Of a stretch of DNA of 64,000 nt, positions 50,009 through 58,700 are shown in pieces. Location: contig OY969802.1 of assembly GCA_963703235.1 (NCBI GenBank), positions 558,001 to 622,000 on the forward strand, in the 5' to 3' direction. Below the pieces are notes generated by a model. That model saw only the letters and a program-made list of their open reading frames with translations, had not been told where the DNA came from and did no database searches. Numbering within the stretch: the first letter of the stretch is position 1; each line of letters starts with the position of its first letter. This DNA comes from VRUE01 sp963703235. GTDB lineage: Bacteria > Actinomycetota > Thermoleophilia > Solirubrobacterales > 70-9. A program made the position numbers and the translations under genes.

Positions 50009-50566
50009 TCAGGTGGTTTGCTCGCCCTCCGGGGCCGACTCGAAGGCGGCCAGGGCGACCGTCGTCGGGGTCCCGGGCTCGCCGCTCCGTGCCAGCCGGG
50101 TCGCGGCCGCGACCTTGGTTTGGTCGATTCGCTCTGCCGTCTCCTCGAGGATCGCCTGCGTCTCGCGCCAGCCCTGCTGGTCGAGCAGCAGCGATTCGCA
50201 GCTGGCCTGGTGGTGCGAGTGCCTGCCGAGGACGCCGGCTCTCAAGGCCGCGCTGCCGTGCTCGACGATACGGCGCAGGACCGAGGCGAAGGCGTGGCCG
50301 CGGGTCGAGTCGGAGAGGGGAATGCGTGGCGGCGAGGGCAGCAGGGTCGCCAGCTCGTAGACACAATCGTTGGTCTCGGCGCTCGCGGGGTCGACCGGCC
50401 GTACGCAGCCCGTGCGGCGCAGCACCGAGACGTGGTAGGCGATCCTGCCGAGGGGCTCGTCGGTTGCCTCGGAGATCTCTCTGGGGCTGGCGGGGTTGGT
50501 GGCGATTCGCTCGAGGATTTCCACCCTCAGAGCCTGGGAAAGCGCTCTCTTCAATCGGGGATCCAC
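50009..50566 (-). CDS. Winged-helix (ArsR-like) regulator, paralogue 1
   Basis: 185 residues. The N-terminal winged helix starts MDPRLKRALSQALRVEILERI and contains AYHVSVLRRTGCV; the C-terminal half ends TTVALAAFESAPEGEQ, matching the ends of paralogues 2 and 3 (VTVALASFESP, AVALAGFEMSGG). This shared two-part architecture defines a local family: DNA-binding head plus a C-terminal domain of unknown role. A palindromic operator candidate lies just upstream. Confidence 0.8.
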   Translation of the reverse strand: MDPRLKRALSQALRVEILERIATNPASPREISEATDEPLGRIAYHVSVLRRTGCVRPVDPASAETNDCVYELATLLPSPPRIPLSDSTRGHAFASVLRRIVEHGSAALRAGVLGRHSHHQASCESLLLDQQGWRETQAILEETAERIDQTKVAAATRLARSGEPGTPTTVALAAFESAPEGEQTT

Positions 50567-50613
50567 CTCAACGCGAATTATCGATAACTTCGCGCGAAAT
50601 AGGCATATAAAAC

Positions 50614-50631
50614 CGATTATCGTAATAATCG
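50614..50631. promoter_or_regulatory. Palindromic operator candidate
   Basis: CGATTAT, four bases, ATAATCG: perfect 7-base arms in a 100-base AT-rich gap that is otherwise unusual for this genome. It lies 48 bases upstream of the start of paralogue 1 and 36 bases beyond the end of paralogue 2. Probably the promoter/operator of paralogue 1. Confidence 0.5.
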
Positions 50632-50666
50632 CTAAACAAAAATAGAGTTCTAAACAAGAGGGCTCG

Positions 50667-51266
50667 TTACGCGGGCGCTTCGGACGGCGACTCGAAGCTG
50701 GCCAGCGCCACCGTCACCGGTATCGGCTCCTCGCCGCTCTTCGCCATCCGGCCGCTGGCTTTGGTTTCGATTTTCTCCACTTTTGCCAGAGTCGCGGCGA
50801 ACAGCGATGTCACTTCGTTCCACCCCTTCCCATCGAGGGCGAGCGGGGTCCAGGTGAAGTGGCGGTCCTCGCGACGGTCGAAGGTGCCGTCCTCGATCGC
50901 GAGGCGGGCCCGCTCCACCAGGGTCCGCAGGATCGCGCCGCTGATGCCGCCGCGGATCGAGAGCGGCAGCAGCTTCCAGTCGCCGTCGCCGAGCAGGGGC
51001 TGTTTCGCGCAGCGGTAGATGTGCTCGAGCGCGCCTCGCCGTTGCACGGTTTCGACGAGTTCGATGCACTCGTATTCCTCCAGGACCTTGAAGTGATAGG
51101 CGACGCTGGGAAGCTTGCAGTCGTACTCGCGCGCGTAACGCGCCGGGCTTATCTGCCGATGGCTCAGCACCGCGAGGATTTCAACCCGCTGGCTGTTTGC
51201 CAAAGCCTTCGCCAGGCGGGGGTCGAGTATCTCCGCCCCCCTCGTGACCTTCTTGCGTTTCGCCAC
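50667..51266 (-). CDS. Winged-helix (ArsR-like) regulator, paralogue 2
   Basis: 199 residues from GTG 51266, which has AAAGGAAG about five bases upstream; an in-frame TTG 31 codons earlier lacks a site. It has LDPRLAKALANSQRVEILAVLSHRQISPARYARE, VAYHFKVLEEYECIELVE (recognition helix and wing), and a C-terminal domain with FTWTPLALDGKGW and VTVALASFESP. It is clearly homologous to paralogue 3 along its length. It is divergent from a 19-codon peptide gene starting 176 bases away; 8-base inverted arms (CCAAGTGA/TCACTTGG) at 51309 and 51360 lie between them. Confidence 0.82.
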   Translation of the reverse strand: MAKRKKVTRGAEILDPRLAKALANSQRVEILAVLSHRQISPARYAREYDCKLPSVAYHFKVLEEYECIELVETVQRRGALEHIYRCAKQPLLGDGDWKLLPLSIRGGISGAILRTLVERARLAIEDGTFDRREDRHFTWTPLALDGKGWNEVTSLFAATLAKVEKIETKASGRMAKSGEEPIPVTVALASFESPSEAPA

Positions 51267-51441
51267 TGCCGCTTCCTTTCCCGATCCACTGTTTTGGGAC
51301 CACTCCTGCCAAGTGAACGCGGAAGAGTTTTGCAGACAAAAGATTTCTGTGCTATCCAATCACTTGGAACCAAATGACTAGTCAATCTTCGAGCAAGCAT
51401 TGACTGTCAGCGACCGACGAAACCGAGTGGGGGTGAGCGAG

Positions 51442-51501
51442 TTGAAGATCGACCAGGCACATTGCGTCCTGCCGATGCTCTCGATCAGCAAGGCGGGCTG
51501 A
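51442..51501 (+). CDS. 19-residue peptide, LPMLSIxK(A/S)G family, copy 1
   Basis: Short reading frame from TTG 51442 ending ...CVLPMLSISKAG. It is preceded by GGGGGTGAGC, the same upstream block as in copy 2. Aligned with copy 2 it has the same length and 10 identical residues besides the initiator; in the LPMLSI block four codons differ, all synonymously, which argues for selection on the peptide. An in-frame GTG three codons upstream is the alternative start. No signal peptide. It sits between a divergent regulator (paralogue 2) and a TPR-protein gene 48 bases downstream. Confidence 0.65.
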   Translation: MKIDQAHCVLPMLSISKAG

Positions 51502-51549
51502 GGGCGGCATGCGGTCGCCCCGGTCGGGGCGGCCGCCTACACTGAGTCG

Positions 51550-51921
51550 ATGACCTCGGCTTCGGATCGGGACTCCACCTTCGCGCTCTACCGGCGCGGG
51601 ATCGAGCTGCTCGAGGAGGCCGACTTCGAGCAGGCAACGCCGCCGCTGGAGGCGGCGGCCCGGCGGGCGCCCGAGAAGTCCTCGGTGCGGGAGGCGTTGG
51701 GGCGGGCCTACTTCCGCTGCGGCCGCTTCGCCGCCGCAGCGGCCGAGTTCGAGGCGGTCGTCGACACCCACCAGGTCAACGATTACGCCCACTTCTGCCT
51801 CGGCCGGGCGCTGGCCAAGACCGGCCAGACCGAGCGCGCCCGCCATCACCTCGCGCTGGCCGCCAACCTGAGGCCCGACCGGCGCGACTACCGCTTCTAC
51901 CGCGAGCTGCTCGGCGCCTGA
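51550..51921 (+). CDS. TPR-repeat protein
   Basis: 123 residues of about three tetratricopeptide repeats: ALYRRGIELLEEADFEQATPPLEAAARRAPEKS, VREALGRAYFRCGRFAAAAAEFEAVVDTHQVN, YAHFCLGRALAKTGQTERARHHLALAANLRPD. TPRs bind proteins or peptides. It lies 48 bases downstream of peptide copy 1 on the same strand and may be co-transcribed. Small TPR proteins are common, so a direct link to the peptide is speculative. Confidence 0.85.
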   Translation: MTSASDRDSTFALYRRGIELLEEADFEQATPPLEAAARRAPEKSSVREALGRAYFRCGRFAAAAAEFEAVVDTHQVNDYAHFCLGRALAKTGQTERARHHLALAANLRPDRRDYRFYRELLGA

Positions 51922-51935
51922 GGCGCCGGCAGCGC

Positions 51936-52865
51936 CTACATCCCGGCGGTGAGGCGCCCGACGTTGCTGGCGCTGAAGTAGGGGCTGAAGGTATGGACGC
52001 GGTCGCGGCGCTTGCCGTAGCTGGTGACGCCGTTGATCGATTTGCCTTCTTCGATCAGCCAACCGCCGCCGCTGGCGCCCGGCGCCCAGTGGCAGCGGAT
52101 CGCCAGCGTCGGCGGGCCCGGAATCCGGTAGGTCAGCGGGTCGTCGCCGACGTACGGAGATTCGCATCCCTGCATCGCGGTCGATTTGCCCGGATAGCCG
52201 AAGGTCTGGAACTGCTGCCGACGGCTGGCGTCGGCGACGATCGTCGCCCCGCCGCCAACCGCGTCGGCGACGTTGAGGCCTTCGGCGTTGGCTGAGGTGA
52301 GGACAGCGCCGAGGTCGAAGTTGGGATTGCCGAGCTTGACCCACTGCCGCGGCACGTAGATCGCGTTGCGCCGCGCGGCGAAGGCCCCGAAGGGGGCGGT
52401 TCCGTTGGTGAAGGCGGGCACGAACTCGACGTAGCGCGACCAGACGCCGGCACGGCCAGCGAAGAGCGGGCCCGAGTGCAGGCAGTGGGCGGCGGTCAGG
52501 ACCAGGCGGCGAGTGGGGCTGTCGATCGCGGTCGCCGAGCAGTAGCCCTGTTTGCCCCCTTGTATGACGAAGAGCCGCCCGTTGACGACGAAGGGCGGCG
52601 TGGTCGGGGTGGTGACCGGAGCGAAGCTGGCGAGGGCGAAGGGATTCTCGGCGCGCGGCGCGTCGAGCGGCGCCGTGTTGCGCATCCGCTGCGGGGTCCA
52701 GTACCGAGCCACCCGCGCTGCTTCGCCGACGGCCGCGGAGGCGGCGGGGTGGAGGCGGACCGAGGCGGAGGAGGAGGCGGCGGCGGGTACGGCGAGCAAG
52801 GCCGCGAGGCAGGCCAGAACGACGAGCGCGCTCGCCAGGCGCGTTCTGTGCGAGCGCCGTCTCAT
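51936..52865 (-). CDS. Secreted trypsin-like serine protease
   Basis: 309 residues from ATG 52865. Signal peptide (ALVVLACLAALLAVPAAA) then an S1 protease domain: LTAAHCL (His), NPNFDLGAVL (Asp) and GASGGGWLIEEGKSINGVTSYG (Ser). It is paralogous in layout to 32353-33222. It is convergent with the TPR gene, 14 bases apart. Confidence 0.87.
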   Translation of the reverse strand: MRRRSHRTRLASALVVLACLAALLAVPAAASSSASVRLHPAASAAVGEAARVARYWTPQRMRNTAPLDAPRAENPFALASFAPVTTPTTPPFVVNGRLFVIQGGKQGYCSATAIDSPTRRLVLTAAHCLHSGPLFAGRAGVWSRYVEFVPAFTNGTAPFGAFAARRNAIYVPRQWVKLGNPNFDLGAVLTSANAEGLNVADAVGGGATIVADASRRQQFQTFGYPGKSTAMQGCESPYVGDDPLTYRIPGPPTLAIRCHWAPGASGGGWLIEEGKSINGVTSYGKRRDRVHTFSPYFSASNVGRLTAGM

Positions 52866-52912
52866 CGGATCTGGAGCATAGAGGCCGGTGCTCCTGGCCT
52901 CGGGTCGTCTGC

Positions 52913-53620
52913 TCAGGTGACGAGGGGGATGACGCAGCGGTAGTGGCGGGTTTCGGAGGCAGGTGTCCCGTCGAAGAAACCGGATTCTAGGTCGCCCGTA
53001 TTCGCCACCGTCGCTATGGCGAACGTGTTTTTCCCGGAGAGGGTTACGAAGCTGCTCGACCACTCGTCGTCTTCGTGCAAGTTGACCCCTGGCTGTTTGG
53101 CAAACGCTGCCAGGGCCAATGCGCCCGGCAGTGTGCCGCCCTGGGTCGCACAATCGGACGCGGCCAGCGGCGCTGTCGCCGCCGCGACGCTCGGCGAGCT
53201 CTGCCAGCAGGCGCCGGCGAAGAGCTGTGTTCCGGGCTTACAGCCGGCGCTGTGGCCGTTGACCGTCTGGGCGTCGATCGCGTTGACGGCGTTGAGCGCG
53301 GTCTGGGCGTCGGTAGCACTCTGCGCCGTGTCGGCATGTTCGGCATGCGCCGCGCTCGGCACCATGCCCAGGGTCAGCTCGTTGATGTCGTACCCGGTCA
53401 GCGGCCCCGAGATCTGCGCCGCCTTCAAGACCCCCGGCTTCAACCGATTGGCCGGCACCGACCGCATCTTCAACCGGTTCCCCGGCAGCGACTTGGCACG
53501 AATCGCCTTCCCGTTCAGCTTCGCCTGCTTAGCCGCATAGACGCTTCCCCCCAGCGCCACAAATAACGCAACCACCGCCACCACCAGTGCCGGCGATTGC
53601 CGCCAGATCCCCTGCCCCAT
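52913..53620 (-). CDS. Cell-surface protein with N-terminal membrane anchor
   Basis: 235 residues from ATG 53620, preceded by a GGGGG ribosome-binding site. A hydrophobic segment SPALVVAVVALFVALGGSVYAAKQ near the N-terminus is followed by KAIRAKSLPGNRLK and a Pro/Ala/Thr-rich extracellular part with paired cysteines. This N-terminal pattern is widespread in Solirubrobacterales secreted proteins. The function is unknown; an adhesin or pilin-like role is a guess. Confidence 0.7.
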   Translation of the reverse strand: MGQGIWRQSPALVVAVVALFVALGGSVYAAKQAKLNGKAIRAKSLPGNRLKMRSVPANRLKPGVLKAAQISGPLTGYDINELTLGMVPSAAHAEHADTAQSATDAQTALNAVNAIDAQTVNGHSAGCKPGTQLFAGACWQSSPSVAAATAPLAASDCATQGGTLPGALALAAFAKQPGVNLHEDDEWSSSFVTLSGKNTFAIATVANTGDLESGFFDGTPASETRHYRCVIPLVT

Positions 53621-53745
53621 GATCAACCCCCAAAAGAAACAGATTGGTTTTCCGATGTCGCGCGAGCTTACGACCGAGGAAGCAAACGACCCAAGCGGAT
53701 TGGACGAACATCCACTACGGGGATTGCGGTGAGATCACTGCCAGA

Positions 53746-54411
53746 TCATCCGCCGGACATCTCAAAGCCAGCGAGCGCGACCGCTACCAAGAAGCCCTCC
53801 TGTCCGGTCTTGGAGAGTCGTGGCTCCGCTTCTTTCTGCAGGGCCAAGAGCCGTTGTCGGGTCGTCTCGAGGATTTTGACCATAGCCTTGAAAGCCAGCT
53901 CGTCGTAGAGGACCGGCTCCCAGGTCAGATGACTATCGTCACGCTCGCTGAAGGCGCCGTTCTCGATGGAGCGAACAGCAACTTTGGTGAAGTCCTGCAG
54001 TGCGGCGCCTGCAACGCCATCCTGGACTGATTTTGGCAGCTCCTCCCAGCCCGTTCCCACGAAGATCGCCCGCCTCGTGCCTCGGTACATGTGCTTGACG
54101 GACCCCCGAACCGGCATCGTCTCCACAAGCTCCAAGGCTCCGAACTCGACTAGTCGCTTGAAGTGGTAGGAGACCTTGCTGAGCTTTTCTCCCGTCTCCC
54201 GAGCGTATTCCGAAGGGCTGATGATCCGCCAGCTCGCTATCGCGAGAATGTTGACTCGGAGCGGGTGTGCAAGGGCCTTGGAGAGCCGTGGGTCGAGGAA
54301 GTCGGTTCCTTGCAGCTTCGCCCCCGTCTTCCGGGTCTTCCGCGTTTTCGGTTGCTTCGCCGCAGCGGCCATCGAGCCCTTTCTTGCGTTGCCCTTGCGA
54401 GACATCTCCAT
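53746..54411 (-). CDS. Winged-helix (ArsR-like) regulator, paralogue 3
   Basis: 221 residues. A basic N-terminal tail (KQPKTRKTRKTGAK) precedes LDPRLSKALAHPLRVNILAIASWRIISPSEYARE and VSYHFKRLVEFGALELVE. The C-terminal domain has LTWEPVLYDELAF and ends AVALAGFEMSGG. It matches paralogue 2 along the whole length. It is divergent from peptide copy 2, whose start is 260 bases away, reproducing the arrangement of paralogue 2 with peptide copy 1. Confidence 0.82.
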   Translation of the reverse strand: MEMSRKGNARKGSMAAAAKQPKTRKTRKTGAKLQGTDFLDPRLSKALAHPLRVNILAIASWRIISPSEYARETGEKLSKVSYHFKRLVEFGALELVETMPVRGSVKHMYRGTRRAIFVGTGWEELPKSVQDGVAGAALQDFTKVAVRSIENGAFSERDDSHLTWEPVLYDELAFKAMVKILETTRQRLLALQKEAEPRLSKTGQEGFLVAVALAGFEMSGG

Positions 54412-54521
54412 CTCCGACTGTTTACTCAGGTTTTCCTTCCAAAGCGAGGCCGCCCGAGACTAACCAGCCAAAGCGGTTTTTGCCAATCGGTTAGAAGGTC
54501 TCCGCAGAACGCTCGAAAAAT

Positions 54522-54531
54522 CTTGAGTATT
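54522..54531. promoter_or_regulatory. CTTGAGTATT element in the peptide/regulator gap
   Basis: This 10-mer is the reverse complement of AATACTCAAG at 55159-55168, just upstream of the small regulator gene at 54804-55127. It lies in the divergent promoter region between paralogue 3 and peptide copy 2. The upstream copy is part of a hairpin-like AATAC-N6-GTATT. A shared operator is possible. Confidence 0.3.
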
Positions 54532-54670
54532 GAAGTAGCCTTGCCGCCGCGACGCGACGGGCGCCGCCCCTCCTCGGGCTAGGCCCCGGTTCGGTCTACG
54601 CCCTACGGAGGGCTCAGTCGCCGGTGCGCTGGGCGCCCCGGCATCGAGTCAGGAGAGGGGGTGAGGCTGG

Positions 54671-54730
54671 ATGAAGGTCATCAAGGCCACCAAGGCGCTT
54701 CCGATGCTTTCCATTGTGAAGTCGGGTTAG
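54671..54730 (+). CDS. 19-residue peptide, LPMLSIxK(A/S)G family, copy 2
   Basis: ATG 54671 to TAG 54730; the product ends ...KALPMLSIVKSG. GGAGAGGGGGTGAGGC lies just upstream and matches the leader of copy 1. See copy 1 for the codon argument. It lies between divergent paralogue 3 and the convergent small regulator at 54804. No signal peptide, no Cys. It could be a signalling peptide, a RiPP precursor or a regulatory micro-protein; nothing in the sequence decides this. Confidence 0.7.
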   Translation: MKVIKATKALPMLSIVKSG

Positions 54731-54803
54731 TCCGCCCAGAAGCAACCGGGACCGGGCACAGCATGAGAGGGCGCTGCGACCCGGTCCCGGTCGGCACGCG
54801 TCA

Positions 54804-55127
54804 TCAATGCCTATTCGCTCCCTTGGGTAGGTCTAGCCGCTCGAACAGATCGTCGGCGGTGTGACCGGCCAAGCAATAGAAGTGCTCGATGCAGCCTCGC
54901 ACCTGCATGGTGAATGCAAGTCGAAGCAGGCCGCCTGGCTCAAGCCGTGAGACGTGGTAATAAGCGTCGGAGGTCGTGAATTGCAGCTCGTGTGCGATCT
55001 CGTTCACCGAGAGCGTTCGCCCTCCATCGAGCGCGAGGATCTCGAGGATCGCTACGCGTCTGTGGTGCGTTTCGCGGCGCGCGAGCGCCTCCCAGTCCAC
55101 GCCGTTCGAGGATGCAGTCGTGGTCAT
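54804..55127 (-). CDS. Small winged-helix regulator (related, C-terminal domain absent)
   Basis: 107 residues from ATG 55127 (an in-frame start nine codons earlier is possible). RRVAILEILALDGGRTLSVNEIAHELQFTTSDAYYHVSRLEPGGLL is a winged helix-turn-helix similar to the heads of paralogues 1-3, and the segment VRGCIEHFYCLAG corresponds to the RGxxxHxYR stretch after the wing in them. The C-terminal domain is missing, so it may be a truncated or single-domain member. Confidence 0.72.
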   Translation of the reverse strand: MTTTASSNGVDWEALARRETHHRRVAILEILALDGGRTLSVNEIAHELQFTTSDAYYHVSRLEPGGLLRLAFTMQVRGCIEHFYCLAGHTADDLFERLDLPKGANRH

Positions 55128-55209
55128 ACGCGATGGCGACCCTACGAACCGCACTGAAAATACTCAAGGGTATTGGTGCGCTAGAACACAGCGATCAAGT
55201 TGTACTGAC

Positions 55210-55530
55210 TTAGCTGCGGACGATCTGCGAAACCCGCTGATGGCTCATCTCCAGCACGCGAGCTATGTCGGCCATCGGGAGGCCGTCCCGATACGCCTCC
55301 CGGATCGCATTGTCGCGGGCACCGCGTAGCTGCTCCGCTGCCTTTTCCAGATCCGCCTCGCGCCGGGCGTATTCCTCGGCAAAAGCCGCAAGACGCGTAT
55401 GGGCTTCCGGTGCTTGGCGCTTGGGGCGGGCGATGAAAGGGGATGGTGTGCGGTATTCGCGCAAAGCGGTTAGCAGGAATTCGCCCGCAAACCGCCATCT
55501 GATGCCGAAACAGATGGTTAACAAAAGCAC
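55210..55530 (-). CDS. Helix-turn-helix protein
   Basis: 106 residues from GTG 55530; the true start is uncertain because the first 30 residues look non-coding in style. The C-terminus AIREAYRDGLPMADIARVLEMSHQRVSQIVRS is a clear helix-turn-helix of the sigma-region-4/MerR-like type, preceded by a long charged helix (EEYARREADLEKAAEQLRGARDN). It lies upstream and divergent of the giant RHS-type gene, and could control it. Confidence 0.6.
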   Translation of the reverse strand: MLLLTICFGIRWRFAGEFLLTALREYRTPSPFIARPKRQAPEAHTRLAAFAEEYARREADLEKAAEQLRGARDNAIREAYRDGLPMADIARVLEMSHQRVSQIVRS

Positions 55531-55773
55531 ATTTGCTCAATCAGCATCGTTGCTAAATAGTGGGTTTTTCTGCAAAGGCCGTCAAATGGATGTCTCTTCC
55601 GGGTAGGCTGCCGGCCGCTGTATCGAATTAGTTCTTTAGCGATACCTAGAGAGAGCGATTGCTTTCTCTTTGTCGGAAGGCCAAGCGAAATGAGCAGAGG
55701 CGGGAGAGGGGTTTGTCGAGTGTTACTGGGCAGCCGTCTTGTGTTTTCGATAGCTAAAAGCAGGGGAGATCAC

Positions 55774-58700
55774 ATGGGTTCGTCTACAGGGGGTGCCGGT
55801 CGTGCGCGCTATTTAGCTGCGTTTACGACCCTTTTGCTGACCATCTCTGCTGCCCCGGTCCTTGCCGAATCGCCTCCTGGCGATCCCCAAGTACCGCTTC
55901 TCTCAGAGTCGCAAGCCGAGACCGCCCCTACGGCCACCGATATCTCGGGGGCGATCGTCGAGGCCGAGGAGCGAGAAGCCGAAGAAGCACGTCTCCTCGA
56001 GTCCCCGCAGGCCAAGCGTGAACGCGAGGAATCTCGCTTCGCCTACATCGACCTCTCAGCCGAAGATGCCGTCGAGCTCCTGCGATCGGAGTTCGGCGAG
56101 CAGCTGGCGCGAATCGATCAAGACCCCGCCAGGGCGCTCACCGACGTGCAGCTCGAGCGGGCTCTGGGATCGTCCGGGGCATTGATCGACGTTGATGGGC
56201 ACACGCTGCTCATGGACGGCACGATGCCGGTCAGAGCGCCCAACGAGCAGGGCGACCTGCGCAAGATCGACCTCGAGCTGATTGCAACCGAGGACGGCTA
56301 TGAGCCGGCAAACCCAGTCATCGATGTCGAGCTGCCCGATGAAGCCGCCGAGCCGATGGCCGTCGGGGAGAGCGGCCTGGCTGTCGAGGCGGTCATTCCG
56401 AAGGGAGGAGAGGCGCGGCCGTTCGGCACGAAGGACCTGCTCTATCCGGTGCCTGATCGCGACATGGACCTTCTCGCCGTCCCTCTCTCGAGCGGCCTGG
56501 AGCTGTTCGCGAACCTTCGCAGCCAAGAGAGCCCCGAGCAGCTTCGATTCGAGGTGACCCTGCCGGCGGGGGCAGGGCTTCGCCCCGATGGGCACGGCGG
56601 CGCCGAAGTGAGCCGCGACGGCAGCTCGATCGCCGTCATTCCCGCCCCGAGCGCTCTCGATGCCCAGGGAACCGACCTGCCGGTCGCCATGCAGGTGGCA
56701 GGCAGCACGCTGCTGCTCACGATCGAGCACCGAAGCATGGACGTGATGTATCCCCTGCTCGTGGATCCGGCCATCTCGGATTCCTGGAACGGATCGGTCA
56801 GCTGGCACAACGGTGGCAGCCTCGCTGCCCTCAGCGACGGTACCTGGGGTTTCAGCAGCAGCAACTGGGGGCGTTTCTGGCCGGGAACCTGGCCACTTCA
56901 CGAAGCCGCGAAAGTCGGCGGCTCCGAACGCGGACTCTTCATCACGGCCTACGCGACCTCAGAAAAACAGTGGCCCTACCACTACGGCCAGTGGGGCTAC
57001 CGAGCGCCCGGCTCCACGACCTATCTGCTTACCGCCGGCATCAGTCCCTTCTGGCGATTTCAGATGGGATGCAACATAACCACGTGGCCGCAGCCCCACG
57101 ATTTTGCCGGCCTCTGGAGCCCGACCTGGAGCCCGGGTTACGGCTGGATCGACATCAACGTCAACGACGCGGTCAATCAGGGCTACGCGATTCTCGACCC
57201 ACCGAAAGACTGGCGCGAAAAAACTGCCCAGGAGGTCTACATCGGCCTCGGCACCGGCGCCTATACGACCGAACCAATTCCCTGCCCGCGAGACCTTTAC
57301 GCGGGCGGCGCCTACGTGTGGATGGACGATGGGGAGTACCCCTCGATCGGCCCGATCAGCGGGATTCCCAGTGGCTGGTTCACCGACTCGCCGCAGCTCT
57401 CGATCACGGTCTCGACGAGCGATGCCGGACTCGGCGTGCGTCGGGTCAAGCTCCTAAATGACGGCAAAGGGATCATCGGGGATGACACGGTCGGTGGCTG
57501 CACCGGCCTGCGCGCCAAACCCTGCCCCGCTAACCGCAACTCCCAGTTCACCCCGACGGCCGCCAGCTTCGGCGAGGGCATCCGCAAAGGGAATGTCATC
57601 GTCGAAGACCCGCTCGGCAAGATCACCGAAGGCGGAGTCTTCACGACGATGGTCGACCGCAGCAATCCGGCGGTCGACTTGAGCGGTCAGCTCGCGACCG
57701 TCACCGAGGAGGACGAAGGCGAAGTCAAAGGCGACGAAGACGTCGAGACGCTGCGCCTGCCCGTCTACAACCTGACGATCAAAGCCACCGACATCGGACT
57801 CGACAGCGATCCCGAAAAGAAAAAGCGCTCGGGCGTCAAAGACATCGAGGTCTGGCTCGACGGCGTCAAAAAGACGGTCCCATGGGAACCGACGCCGTCT
57901 TGCCCGGCCACCAGCTGCTCGAAGGAAGGCACCTACACGCTTCGCCTCGGCGCCCTGCAGACCGCCGGCACTCACAAACTGCTGGTCAAAGCGATCGATT
58001 TCGCTGGCAACGAGAAAACCCGCGACATCGAATTCGAATACTTCCCGGCGACCGGGATGAAGGACGAGTACGCGATGCACTACTTTCCGCTTCCCGACGG
58101 GACCGGCAACGAAGCCGAAGAAGAGCATCCCGACCGGCCCGAACTCGCCGTCAACGTGATGAACGGCAACCTCGTCTACCGCGAGCAGGACATCGAGGTG
58201 GACGGGACCGCCATGGTCGACCTGAAAGTCGAGCGCTACTACAACTCGATGCTGCCCGACTCCGGGAACACGGAGTGGGGGGATGGCTGGACGCTCGCCG
58301 AGACTCCCGACCTGGAGCCGGTCGATACCGGTGGCAGCCCGGCGCCCGACGAGGCAGAGATGATCGATGCGAGCGGTGCCCTGGAGGAGGAGGTCGCGCT
58401 GCCGATCGAAGCGGGCGCGGAGAAATTCGACCCCACCCTGCAGGCGACGCTGGAGAAGACGCCCGGCGGCTACGACCTCACCGACGAGACCGGAGAGTCG
58501 GCGACCTCGGTTCACTTCGACGAAACCGGGCAGACCGAGGCGCTCCTGACCGAAGGCGCCGCCAAGGTCGACTACTCCTACGAAGGCGGCGATCTGGCCG
58601 AGATCGAGGTGATCGACCCCTCGACCTTCGCCGCTGACCCATCGGAACTGCAGATCCCCCAACCCCAGCTCGTCACCTCGCCGCTCTATGCCTCTACCTT

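Noticed and set aside
51550..51921. The TPR protein as an RRNPP-type peptide receptor.
   Set aside because: It has only about three repeats and no DNA-binding domain; position beside the peptide gene is suggestive but not evidence.
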